In this document: in pieces, positions 1 through 5,659 of the stretch
Position numbering within the stretch: position 1 is the first letter of the stretch
Layout: each line of letters begins with the position of its first letter
Origin: Rhizobiaceae bacterium
GTDB taxonomy: Bacteria; Pseudomonadota; Alphaproteobacteria; Rhizobiales; Rhizobiaceae
Reading direction: 5' to 3'
DNA: 9,457 bases
Assembly (NCBI GenBank): GCA_004299545.1
Contig: SCRB01000226.1
Span: 1 to 9,457, forward strand
The notes under the pieces: generated by a model
What the model was told of the DNA's origin: nothing
Databases searched by the model: none
Seen by the model: only the letters and a program-made list of their open reading frames with translations
Program-made: the position numbers and the translations under genes

Positions 1-37
1 TTAACGGAAGCTTTCTTGAAACGAGCTGCAAAGATAC

Positions 38-52
38 TTAATGGCGGATTAA
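38..52. promoter_or_regulatory. CtrA-like TTAA-N7-TTAA motif
   Basis: TTAA at 38-41 and TTAA at 49-52 are separated by exactly seven bases, matching the core of the alphaproteobacterial CtrA recognition site (TTAA-N7-TTAA). The second half overlaps the TAA stop of the minus-strand DUF6163-like gene. If a further minus-strand gene lies just outside the left edge, the site would sit in its promoter. A further TTAAC occurs at the very edge (1-5). The motif is short and could arise by chance, and the neighbouring gene cannot be seen. Confidence 0.3.
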
Positions 53-480
53 GCGGGTTTTCGGCTTTGGAAATAAATCACGGCCCGCAAAACGATATAG
101 ATCAGCGCGACGAGGAGATGGGCTGCGACGATCGGATAGCGCTGGCCGAAAAGCGCCGGAAAACCGGCGTACATCGTGCTTTCGATCACGGCACAGAAAA
201 ACCAGATCACCGGCCCCCACGAGGCGAGAATCCAAAGGCCGACCGCGGCAAAGGGAAAGAGAACCGCGAGTGTCGCGGCTGCGACCTGCCAATCCACCGG
301 CATGAGATCGAAGCGCCAGAGAGGGCCGGGATAGAGACCGATCAGCCGGATCCAGTAGAGAATACCGAAGAAGAGGCAGTAGACGGCAACGACACGCAGG
401 AACCAGACGAGCGTCATTTCCGCTGTTGTCGTCCTGAGCCCCCTGGAAGTGAGAGCACGGTCTTCCTCGGCCATCGTCAT
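49..480 (-). CDS. DUF6163-like four-helix inner-membrane protein, function unknown
   Basis: This 143-residue protein has a short charged N-terminus (about residues 1-22) and four hydrophobic segments at about 23-48, 67-88, 90-108 and 115-137, ending in a basic tail (QSRKPA). It is therefore predicted to be an integral inner-membrane protein. The sequence resembles the rhizobial DUF6163 family as I remember it, and such genes occur near hemB in Rhizobiaceae; no function is known to me. The ATG chosen here (480-478) overlaps the TGA of the upstream acyl-CoA hydrolase gene as TGATG, which points to translational coupling. A TTG one codon earlier and an ATG at 474-472 are alternative starts, and no strong Shine-Dalgarno sequence separates them. 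There are no catalytic motifs. Confidence 0.75.
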   Translation of the reverse strand: MTMAEEDRALTSRGLRTTTAEMTLVWFLRVVAVYCLFFGILYWIRLIGLYPGPLWRFDLMPVDWQVAAATLAVLFPFAAVGLWILASWGPVIWFFCAVIESTMYAGFPALFGQRYPIVAAHLLVALIYIVLRAVIYFQSRKPA

Positions 481-1523
481 CAAAATGTCAGTTCCGCCTC
501 GCCCAGCGTCTCGAAATAATGCGCAATGTCTTCGGAGCGAACCTCTTCAACCGTTTTCGGCCGCCAGACCGGCTTGTTGTCCTTCTCGATGAGGACCGCG
601 CGGATACCTTCGTAGAAATCGTGGCCTTCGAGCATCCGGTTGAGGATGCGGAACTCCATGCGCATGCAGTCCCGCATCGACAGCCCCGCGCCGAAGGATA
701 TCTGACGGAAGGCGACGGCAAGGCTGGTCGGGGAACGCTGGCGCATCGTGGCGAGCGTGGAGGCGGCGAATTCGTCGGCGCCGGCAGATGCCTCGAGGCT
801 CGCGAGAATGGACGAAAGGGTGGGCCCGGAAAAATGCGCGGCGATCTTCGCCAGCGTCGCTTCGCCGGTTTCGCGCGGCGGCGCGGCGGTAAAAGCTTTT
901 AGCGCCGCATCCGGATAGCCGTTGGCGGCGACTTCCGCGACAATCCCCTCCAAGGCATCCGCCGGCATCGCGTGGGTCGCAAGGCCTGCCCCCAACGCAT
1001 CGCCATATTTGATGCGTGCGCCGGTGAGCGCCAGGTAATAGCCGTAACGGCCGGGCAAGCCCGGCAGAACATGACTGCCGCCGACATCCGGGAAGAAGCC
1101 GATGCCGACCTCGGGCATAGCGAAAAGCGCTTTTTCCGTCATCACCCGATGCGAACCATGGCAGGAGATGCCGACGCCGCCGCCCATGACGATGCCGTCG
1201 ATCAAGGCGACATAAGGCTTCGGATAGCTTTCGATCATCGTGTTGAGGCGGTATTCCTCGGCGAAGAACTGAACGGCCGGCTCGCCCTTTTGGCGGGCTT
1301 CGTAGACGCGGGCAATGTCTCCGCCAGCGCAAAACGCTCTCCCCTCGCCGCGGACGACGATCGCCGCGACACCGCTGTCCGCTTTCCAGGCTTCCAGCGC
1401 CCGCGCCATCGCCTGCACCATGGGAAGGGAAAGAGCATTGAGCGCCTTCGGACGCGTCAGGGTGATGATGCCGGCCGCGCCGCGCCGTTCGAACCGAATG
1501 TCCCCGCCGCCGCCAAAATCCAT
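480..1523 (-). CDS. 3-hydroxyisobutyryl-CoA hydrolase (enoyl-CoA hydratase/isomerase superfamily)
   Basis: This 347-residue crotonase-fold protein probably hydrolyses 3-hydroxyisobutyryl-CoA in valine degradation (EC 3.1.2.4). The N-terminal half carries the CoA-binding/oxyanion-hole features CAGGD (65-69) and MGGGVGIS (113-120). It is followed by FAMPEVGIGFFPDVGG (134-149), the signature separating this hydrolase from ordinary enoyl-CoA hydratases: E138 and D146 match the catalytic Glu and Asp of human HIBCH. The C-terminal HIBCH extension is present (HDFYEGIRAVLIEKD near 307-321), and the length fits the family. The start at 1523 is preceded by GGAGAG at good spacing; an in-frame extension to 1919 runs across the hemB promoter and is rejected. 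A plain enoyl-CoA hydratase is less likely because of the PDVGG motif and C-terminal domain. The next gene overlaps its stop, suggesting a two-gene operon divergent from hemB. Confidence 0.9.
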   Translation of the reverse strand: MDFGGGGDIRFERRGAAGIITLTRPKALNALSLPMVQAMARALEAWKADSGVAAIVVRGEGRAFCAGGDIARVYEARQKGEPAVQFFAEEYRLNTMIESYPKPYVALIDGIVMGGGVGISCHGSHRVMTEKALFAMPEVGIGFFPDVGGSHVLPGLPGRYGYYLALTGARIKYGDALGAGLATHAMPADALEGIVAEVAANGYPDAALKAFTAAPPRETGEATLAKIAAHFSGPTLSSILASLEASAGADEFAASTLATMRQRSPTSLAVAFRQISFGAGLSMRDCMRMEFRILNRMLEGHDFYEGIRAVLIEKDNKPVWRPKTVEEVRSEDIAHYFETLGEAELTF

Positions 1524-1548
1524 GAATATCTCTCCGTTTCCGGTTCGA

Positions 1549-1577
1549 GTGCTACGCATCGCGGTCCCAACCGTCAA
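1549..1577 (-). promoter_or_regulatory. Candidate sigma70 promoter of the hydrolase/DUF6163 pair
   Basis: On the minus strand TTGACG (1577-1572) is followed after exactly 17 bases by TAGCAC (1554-1549). The -35 matches the consensus at five of six positions; the -10 is weak at three of six. It would give a leader of roughly 20 bases before the ATG at 1523. Confidence 0.4.
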
Positions 1578-1589
1578 TGCCAGCCTGCC

Positions 1590-1601
1590 TTCCGTACGGA
1601 A
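1590..1601. promoter_or_regulatory. 12-bp perfect palindrome, possible operator
   Basis: TTCCGTACGGAA is a perfect 12-bp palindrome in the divergent hydrolase/hemB intergenic region, 12 bases upstream of the candidate -35 of the hydrolase gene. Its placement suits a dimeric regulator, but no regulator can be named. Confidence 0.3.
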
Positions 1602-1685
1602 CAACGGTGAAAAACCCAGGCCTAGAAACAACAGGCCACTGCGACGGCGAAACGCATCGCTTCGCTTTGGCGATCTCCCACCGGC

Positions 1686-1691
1686 TATGAT
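1686..1691 (+). promoter_or_regulatory. Candidate -10 element of hemB
   Basis: TATGAT (five of six to TATAAT) lies 31 bases before the hemB ATG. No convincing -35 is found at 16-18 bases spacing (the region reads TTCGCTTTGG at 1661-1670), so either the promoter depends on an activator or a different sigma factor, or the match is fortuitous. Confidence 0.3.
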
Positions 1692-1722
1692 AGAACCTTT
1701 CCAAACGGTAGAAAGGCGCATC

Positions 1723-2757
1723 ATGAATACGTTCAGCCGCGAGAAACCGGCAAGCAAGAGGAGCGTCGACGAGATCACCGGCGGGCGGCGGCTGCGTCGC
1801 ATGCGCAAGGCGGACTGGTCGCGCCGCCTCGTGCGTGAAAACCACCTGACCGTCGACGATCTGATCTGGCCGATCTTCGTCATGGAGGGCGAGAACAGGC
1901 GCGAGCCGATAGAAGCCATGCCCGGCGCTTTCCGGCTTTCCGTCGATCAGGCGGTGAAGGAAGCCGAACGCGCCGCAAGGCTCGGCATTCCCGCTCTCGC
2001 GACATTTCCTCATATCGAGACGGGCCGGCGCGACCGGACCGGCTCGCATATCCTCGATCCCGAAAACGTCACCAATCGCGCTACGCGCGCCATCAAGGAC
2101 GCGGTGCCGGAAATCGGCGTCATTACGGACGCCGCACTTGATCCGTTCACCGACCACGGCCATGACGGGATCCTGCGCGACGGCGTCATCGTCAATGACG
2201 AAAGCGTGGCGCAGGTGACGGCAGCCGCCGTGCTGCAGGCGGCAGCGGGCGCCGACATCATCGCCCCTTCCGACATGATGGACGGGCGCATCGGCGCGAT
2301 CCGTTCCGCCCTCGACGAAAACGGTTTCCAGGACGTGGCGATCATGTCCTATGCGACGAAATTCGCCTCCGCCTTCTATGGCCCCTATCGTGACGCGATC
2401 GGGACCAAGGGGGTGCTGAAGGGCGACAAGAACACCTATTACATCGACCACGCCAATACCGACGAGGCCATGCGCGAAGCCGAGCAGGACCTGGCCGAGG
2501 GGGCGGACATGCTCATGGTCAAGCCCGGCCTGCCCTATCTCGACATCATCCACCGGGTGAAGGAGACGTTCCAGGTGCCGACCTTCGCCTATCAGGTGTC
2601 GGGCGAATATGCGATGATCCGGGCGGCGGCCGCGAATGGCTGGATCGACGGCGAACGCGTCATGTTCGAGAGCCTGACGGCGTTCAAGCGCGCCGGGTGC
2701 GACGGCATCCTGACCTATTTCGCGCCGGAAGTGGCGGAGAAGCTCAAGGCCGGATGA
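1723..2757 (+). CDS. hemB: Delta-aminolevulinic acid dehydratase (porphobilinogen synthase)
   Basis: HemB condenses two molecules of 5-aminolevulinate to porphobilinogen in cytoplasmic tetrapyrrole synthesis (EC 4.2.1.24). At 344 residues it has normal family length. The two active-site lysines are visible: K213 in SYATKFASAFYGPYRDA and K267, the Schiff-base lysine, in MVKPGLPYLDI. The metal-switch segment ITDAALDPFTDHGHDG (134-149) has A138, D140 and D148 where zinc enzymes have three cysteines, so this should be a magnesium-dependent form of the type known in Pseudomonas and Bradyrhizobium. The ATG at 1723 has GAAAGG upstream at good spacing; the much longer in-frame extension back to 1315 overlaps the opposite-strand hydrolase and is rejected. 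It is transcribed divergently from the hydrolase and converges on the porin gene; the IS element now lies between them. Confidence 0.97.
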   Translation: MNTFSREKPASKRSVDEITGGRRLRRMRKADWSRRLVRENHLTVDDLIWPIFVMEGENRREPIEAMPGAFRLSVDQAVKEAERAARLGIPALATFPHIETGRRDRTGSHILDPENVTNRATRAIKDAVPEIGVITDAALDPFTDHGHDGILRDGVIVNDESVAQVTAAAVLQAAAGADIIAPSDMMDGRIGAIRSALDENGFQDVAIMSYATKFASAFYGPYRDAIGTKGVLKGDKNTYYIDHANTDEAMREAEQDLAEGADMLMVKPGLPYLDIIHRVKETFQVPTFAYQVSGEYAMIRAAAANGWIDGERVMFESLTAFKRAGCDGILTYFAPEVAEKLKAG

Positions 2758-2807
2758 GCGACGGCGCCAACCGGCCGAATGTTCGCGTACCCCTGCCGGA
2801 GAGCAAG

Positions 2808-2844
2808 CCAAAACCGCCGCACACTTTCGGGGCGACATGCTTTA
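2808..2844 (-). repeat. Partial rhizobial intergenic palindromic-type repeat
   Basis: Read on the minus strand, this stretch has the blocks AAAGCATGTCGC, AAAGTGTGC and GCGGTTTTG. As I remember it, the same order occurs in a short interspersed palindromic element common between genes in Rhizobium-group genomes. The expected second arm ending in CGACATGC is absent, so this would be a decayed half copy. The identification rests on recall, not a search. Confidence 0.4.
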
Positions 2845-2886
2845 GGCCGTGGGACAGTTAGGGTTTGGACCCAATAAATGTGAGCG

Positions 2887-2915
2887 AAAAGCCGGGGAAG
2901 AGTACCCTCCCCGGC
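2887..2915 (-). terminator. Rho-independent terminator, originally of the porin gene
   Basis: GCCGGGGA (2891-2898) and TCCCCGGC (2908-2915) form a perfect 8-bp G/C-rich stem with a 9-base loop. On the minus strand the stem is followed directly by TTTT (2890-2887), so it terminates leftward transcription. The only leftward gene it can serve is the porin. Without the IS it would start about 25 bases after the ancestral porin stop codon; now the IS separates the two by about 1.3 kb. The plus-strand side has no T run, so it is not an obvious hemB terminator. Confidence 0.75.
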
Positions 2916-2945
2916 CCCGATCATGCAGAAGTGCCAAGCTCAGAA

Positions 2946-2949
2946 ATAG
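2946..2949. repeat. IS target-site duplication, left copy (ATAG)
   Basis: ATAG directly precedes the left terminal repeat and is repeated at 4223-4226 directly after the right one. A 4-bp duplication is usual for the IS407 group of the IS3 family. Confidence 0.85.
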
Positions 2950-2961
2950 TGACCTGCCACT
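2950..2961 (+). repeat. IS left terminal inverted repeat
   Basis: TGACCTGCCACT matches the complement of 4211-4222 at all 12 positions; beyond that only scattered matches continue. The opening TGA matters because the right-end copy supplies the stop codon of the porin gene. Confidence 0.92.
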
Positions 2962-3014
2962 AAGATTTTCCTCCACCTGGAGTTAGAGTCCGGCCTTGAT
3001 TGAAGGACGGACAG

Positions 3015-3281
3015 ATGAAGCGGAAGCGGTTCACGGAAGAACAGATCATCGCGGTGCTGCGGGAGCATGAGGCTGGAGCGAAGGCAGGGGATCTTGCCCG
3101 CAAGCACGGCGTCAGCGAGGCGACGCTGTATAACTGGAAGGCGAAGTATGGCGGGATGGACGTCTCCGACGCCAAGCGCCTGAAGGCTCTGGAAGACGAG
3201 AACGCGAAGCTGAAGAAGCTTCTGGCCGACCAGATGCTGGAAGCCTCGGCACTTCGCGAGCTTCTGTCAAAAAAATGGTAG
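3015..3281 (+). CDS. IS3-family transposase OrfA (DNA-binding subunit)
   Basis: This 88-residue protein is the helix-turn-helix OrfA of the IS, binding the element's ends. Its N-terminal part [18 protein letters not shown] followed by [21 protein letters not shown] (about residues 4-47) is the Tnp_1/HTH_8-type helix-turn-helix. Residues about 53-84 form a leucine-zipper-like coiled coil ([20 protein letters not shown]) used for multimerisation in this family. The ATG at 3015 has AAGGACGG upstream; an upstream TTG at 3000 is less likely. The last sense codons are AAA AAA TGG before TAG, and the run of adenines is the frameshift site that fuses it to OrfB. Confidence 0.93.
   Translation: MKRKRFTEEQIIAVLREHEAGAKAGDLARKHGVSEATLYNWKAKYGGMDVSDAKRLKALEDENAKLKKLLADQMLEASALRELLSKKW
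3269..3275 (+). other. Programmed -1 frameshift slippery heptamer (A7)
   Basis: In the orfA frame the bases read TC A AAA AAA TGG TAG, so the seven adenines form a perfect A-AAA-AAA slippery heptamer. A one-base slip backward enters the orfB frame at its ATG (3275-3277) and yields the OrfAB fusion transposase. This is the usual expression control of IS3-family elements. No strong downstream stem or upstream Shine-Dalgarno-like stimulator was established by eye. Confidence 0.8.
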
Positions 3282-4204
3282 GGCCCGCCGCCAAGCGCGA
3301 AGCCGTCGCGCATCTGCAGGCCGCCATGGGCCTGTCGGAGCGTCGGGCCTGTTCCTTCGTCGGGGCCGATCGCAAGATGATCCGCTACCGATCCCGACGT
3401 CCACCGGAGATGAAGCTGCGCGACAGGCTGCGTGATCTTGCCAAGGAGCGCCGCCGCTTCGGCTATCGGCGGTTGTTCATCCTGCTGCGGCGGGAGGGCG
3501 AGCCATCCGGCATCAACCGCATCTACCGGCTCTACCGCGAGGAAGGGCTGATGGTGCGCAAGCGCCGGGCGCGGCGACGAGCGGTGGGCACGCGAGCGCC
3601 GATCCAGGTCGAGGCGAGACCAAACGCGCGATGGTCGTTGGATTTCGTCCACGACCAGTTCGCCTGCGGCCGCAGGTTTCGCGTGCTCAACATCGTCGAT
3701 GAAGTGACGCGCGAATGCCTGGCCGCGATCCCCGACACATCGATCTCCGGCCGGCGTGTCGCCCGCGAGTTGACCGACCTGATCAGCCGTCGCGGCAGGC
3801 CGGACATGATCGTTTCCGACAACGGCACCGAGTTCACTTCGAACGCCATCCTTGCCTGGTCGAAGGACCACCGCGTCGAGTGGCATTACATCGCGCCGGG
3901 GAGGCCCATGCAAAATGGCTACGTCGAGAGCTTCAACGGCCGGATGCGCGATGAACTCCTGAACGAAAGCCTGTTCTTTGACCTCGACCATGCCCGCAGC
4001 GCCATCTCGGAATGGGCGGAGGATTTCAACACCGCGAGGCCTCACTCCTCGCTCGGCTATCAGACCCCGGCGGCTTTCGCCGAGGTCCTCACCGCAACCG
4101 GCTCCAGCGCTACGCAAGATGAAGGCTCCGCGCCTCCGCCGGTTGCTCACCCTGCGCCGAACGGCGTAACAGAAACGGCCGAGGCTCTAATCGCCGCTGG
4201 ATGA
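3275..4204 (+). CDS. IS3-family transposase OrfB (DDE integrase-core subunit)
   Basis: This 309-residue protein is the catalytic part of the transposase, made mainly as an OrfAB fusion after the -1 frameshift at 3269-3275. An HTH_21-like region lies at about 45-100, followed by a retroviral-integrase-type core. The catalytic triad is complete: D123 in WSLDFVHD, D182 in IVSDNGTEF and E218 in [18 protein letters not shown], with the D-35-E spacing of the IS3 family. The C-terminal [18 protein letters not shown] (252-269) is also typical. An acidic/Pro-rich tail of about 35 residues follows. The frame is uninterrupted, so the element appears active. It may also start independently at the ATG overlapping the orfA end. 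Confidence 0.95.
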   Translation: MVGPAAKREAVAHLQAAMGLSERRACSFVGADRKMIRYRSRRPPEMKLRDRLRDLAKERRRFGYRRLFILLRREGEPSGINRIYRLYREEGLMVRKRRARRRAVGTRAPIQVEARPNARWSLDFVHDQFACGRRFRVLNIVDEVTRECLAAIPDTSISGRRVARELTDLISRRGRPDMIVSDNGTEFTSNAILAWSKDHRVEWHYIAPGRPMQNGYVESFNGRMRDELLNESLFFDLDHARSAISEWAEDFNTARPHSSLGYQTPAAFAEVLTATGSSATQDEGSAPPPVAHPAPNGVTETAEALIAAG

Positions 4205-4210
4205 ATATTC

Positions 4211-4222
4211 AGTGGCAGGTCA
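4211..4222 (-). repeat. IS right terminal inverted repeat; supplies the porin stop codon
   Basis: AGTGGCAGGTCA is the exact complement of the left repeat. Read on the minus strand it begins TGA (4222-4220), which is in frame with the porin gene and ends it. Confidence 0.92.
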
Positions 4223-5377
4223 ATAGCGTGTGAAGCGCAGGAAGCCCGATACCGTGCCGTCGAGATGATCGGCCTTGGTGTAGACAATTTCCGGGCGGAC
4301 CTCGAAATCCCTGACCGGCAGCCACACGGCGGACACCTCGGCCGCCCACGCGTTTTCATTTGTCGAATCGTCGGTGTACTGGCGATAGAGATTGCCCATA
4401 TATTCACCCGACGCGATGAGGGCGAGGTTCGGGTTGACCTGATACTGCAGCGACGCCATGGCATACCATTGGGCCCGGCCGAACGTCGTCACGGCGCCTC
4501 CCGGACCGACGAGCGTTTGGCCGACCATCGGGTTGTCCATGCCGTAAATGCTGTCCGCACTGGCATAGCCAGCGCCGAGTTTGAGCATCGTACCGGGATG
4601 GCCGGGCAGGTTGAAGAGCGCCTCGCCCTTCACGACGAAAGCGCCCGCACCGCTGGCGCCGGGGAAATCGCCGCCGTAATTGTGGTCATAGGCAGCCGTT
4701 ACGGCGACAGCCCCCCACGGCGCGCCATAGCCGATCCTGCCGACCACGTCGGGAACATAGCTGACCTCGTCGCGGGGATCTTCGAGGGAAATCAGGCCGT
4801 AGATACCCTCCTTGCCGCCGAACTCATAGCGGACGCTGGAGCGTTCGTAATCGGCGTAATAAAGGCCGCCCCACGAGAAGGTGCCGTAGTTCAGCGTCTG
4901 GTTGTTGAACTGGTAGTACCACGCGCTTTCACCGTAGCCCGCCGCGAAGCCGCCCAGTTGCACCCACGCCTGGTCTATGCCGACAGGGCCGTCGCCGGAC
5001 TTGCTGCCGTTCCAGTCTGCCTGAAGGCGGATCCAGCCGCGCAACGTGCCGAGTTCCGTCTCCGAACGCGAATCCAGATTGATGCGGACGCGCGAGTCGG
5101 AGGTCCAGCCGCGGTGATCCAGACCGCCATAATAACTCGGCGTATCGGTGCCGTCGGCCTGGTTGCTGGTGGCACGGAAATCGTACCAGACATAGCCGTT
5201 GATCGAGAAACAGGTCTGCGTGCCGGGGATGTAATAGAAGCCCGACCCATAGGCGTCGCACACCTTGACATAATTCGCCGGTTCCGGCTCCGGAGCGACG
5301 ACAGCATCCGCGGCATGCGCGCCGGAAACCGCCAGAAGGGCCGCCACCGAACCGAGCATGGACATCTTGAAATTCAT
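4220..5377 (-). CDS. Porin_2-family outer-membrane porin, 3' end altered by the IS
   Basis: This 385-residue protein is a general-diffusion outer-membrane porin of the RopA/Omp2 (Porin_2) family. A signal peptide (about 1-22, ending AHA) precedes the acidic/proline linker APEPEPANY and the family signature CDAYGSGFYYIPGTQTCFSINGYVWYDF (40-67), whose C40 and C56 are the conserved pair. The rest is aromatic-rich alternating beta-barrel sequence. The ATG at 5377 has GGAG seven bases upstream; an in-frame extension to 5461 lacks signal-peptide logic. The stop TGA (4222-4220) lies inside the IS repeat. Joining the flanks and removing one ATAG copy restores ...RFTRYF then TGA, so one residue, the terminal Phe, was lost and the protein now ends in Tyr. 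Its terminator (2887-2915) lies beyond the IS. The product is probably still made and may still assemble, since the new end is also aromatic. Confidence 0.93.
   Translation of the reverse strand: MNFKMSMLGSVAALLAVSGAHAADAVVAPEPEPANYVKVCDAYGSGFYYIPGTQTCFSINGYVWYDFRATSNQADGTDTPSYYGGLDHRGWTSDSRVRINLDSRSETELGTLRGWIRLQADWNGSKSGDGPVGIDQAWVQLGGFAAGYGESAWYYQFNNQTLNYGTFSWGGLYYADYERSSVRYEFGGKEGIYGLISLEDPRDEVSYVPDVVGRIGYGAPWGAVAVTAAYDHNYGGDFPGASGAGAFVVKGEALFNLPGHPGTMLKLGAGYASADSIYGMDNPMVGQTLVGPGGAVTTFGRAQWYAMASLQYQVNPNLALIASGEYMGNLYRQYTDDSTNENAWAAEVSAVWLPVRDFEVRPEIVYTKADHLDGTVSGFLRFTRY
4223..4226. repeat. IS target-site duplication, right copy (ATAG)
   Basis: Second copy of the ATAG duplication; bases 4223-4225 encode the Tyr that is now the last porin residue. 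Confidence 0.85.
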
Positions 5378-5487
5378 TTCTGGTCTCCAGTCAAAAAACG
5401 ATGCGAGAAGGGGATCGGGTTTCCCGCTTGAAAAACGTTGCTGTCCCTCGGCGAGCGTCAAATCCGGCCCGCCCCTTCACTTGCCAT

Positions 5488-5516
5488 GATTTAGGTTCCC
5501 GCTGCCTTCGCTCCAA
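5488..5516 (-). promoter_or_regulatory. Weak candidate promoter of the porin gene
   Basis: The 282-base gap 5378-5659 holds no supported gene and should contain the porin promoter. On the minus strand TTGGAG (5516-5511) and TAAATC (5493-5488) are 17 bases apart, giving a leader of about 105 bases. Each hexamer matches the sigma70 consensus at only about three positions. GGGAACC next to the -10 resembles a general-stress ECF -35, but no CGTT-type -10 follows at the right distance. Confidence 0.25.
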
Positions 5517-5659
5517 CATCCAGTGGCCGAACAAACTAGAGGCCACCTTCATCTTTCCCCCGCACAGTGACCGAAATGCCACGGCGTCGTGCCGGCCGAG
5601 GAAACGATAAATCTCGGCGGGTGGGTTCCGACAGGCCGGATTGGATGGAGATGCCGGCA

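Larger units (their letters stand above)
2950..4222 (+). mobile_element. Complete IS3-family (IS407-group-like) insertion sequence, 1273 bp
   Basis: The element is bounded by perfect 12-bp inverted repeats (TGACCTGCCACT at 2950-2961 and its complement at 4211-4222) with the TG...CA ends of the IS3 family, and is flanked by ATAG direct repeats. It holds orfA and orfB in overlapping frames with orfB in -1, an A7 slippery site between them, and an intact DDE catalytic domain, so it should be able to transpose. Intact ends and an intact target duplication indicate a direct insertion not rearranged since. It entered the 3' end of the porin gene, in the orientation opposite to it. I do not assign an IS name. 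Confidence 0.95.

Noticed and set aside
2748..2776. GGCCGG/CCGGCC inverted repeat at the hemB stop as a hemB terminator
   Set aside because: The arms are short self-palindromes, the loop is 17 bases, and no U run follows.
1552..2838. Long minus-strand open frame (428 codons) opposite hemB
   Set aside because: It is antisense to an unmistakable hemB, has no family resemblance, and is the usual mirror frame of a high-GC gene.
2960..4150. Long minus-strand open frame opposite the transposase
   Set aside because: Antisense shadow of orfA/orfB, which have complete family motifs.
4265..5431. Long plus-strand open frame (388 codons) opposite the porin gene
   Set aside because: Shadow of the porin; composition is Arg/Ala-rich without recognisable domains.
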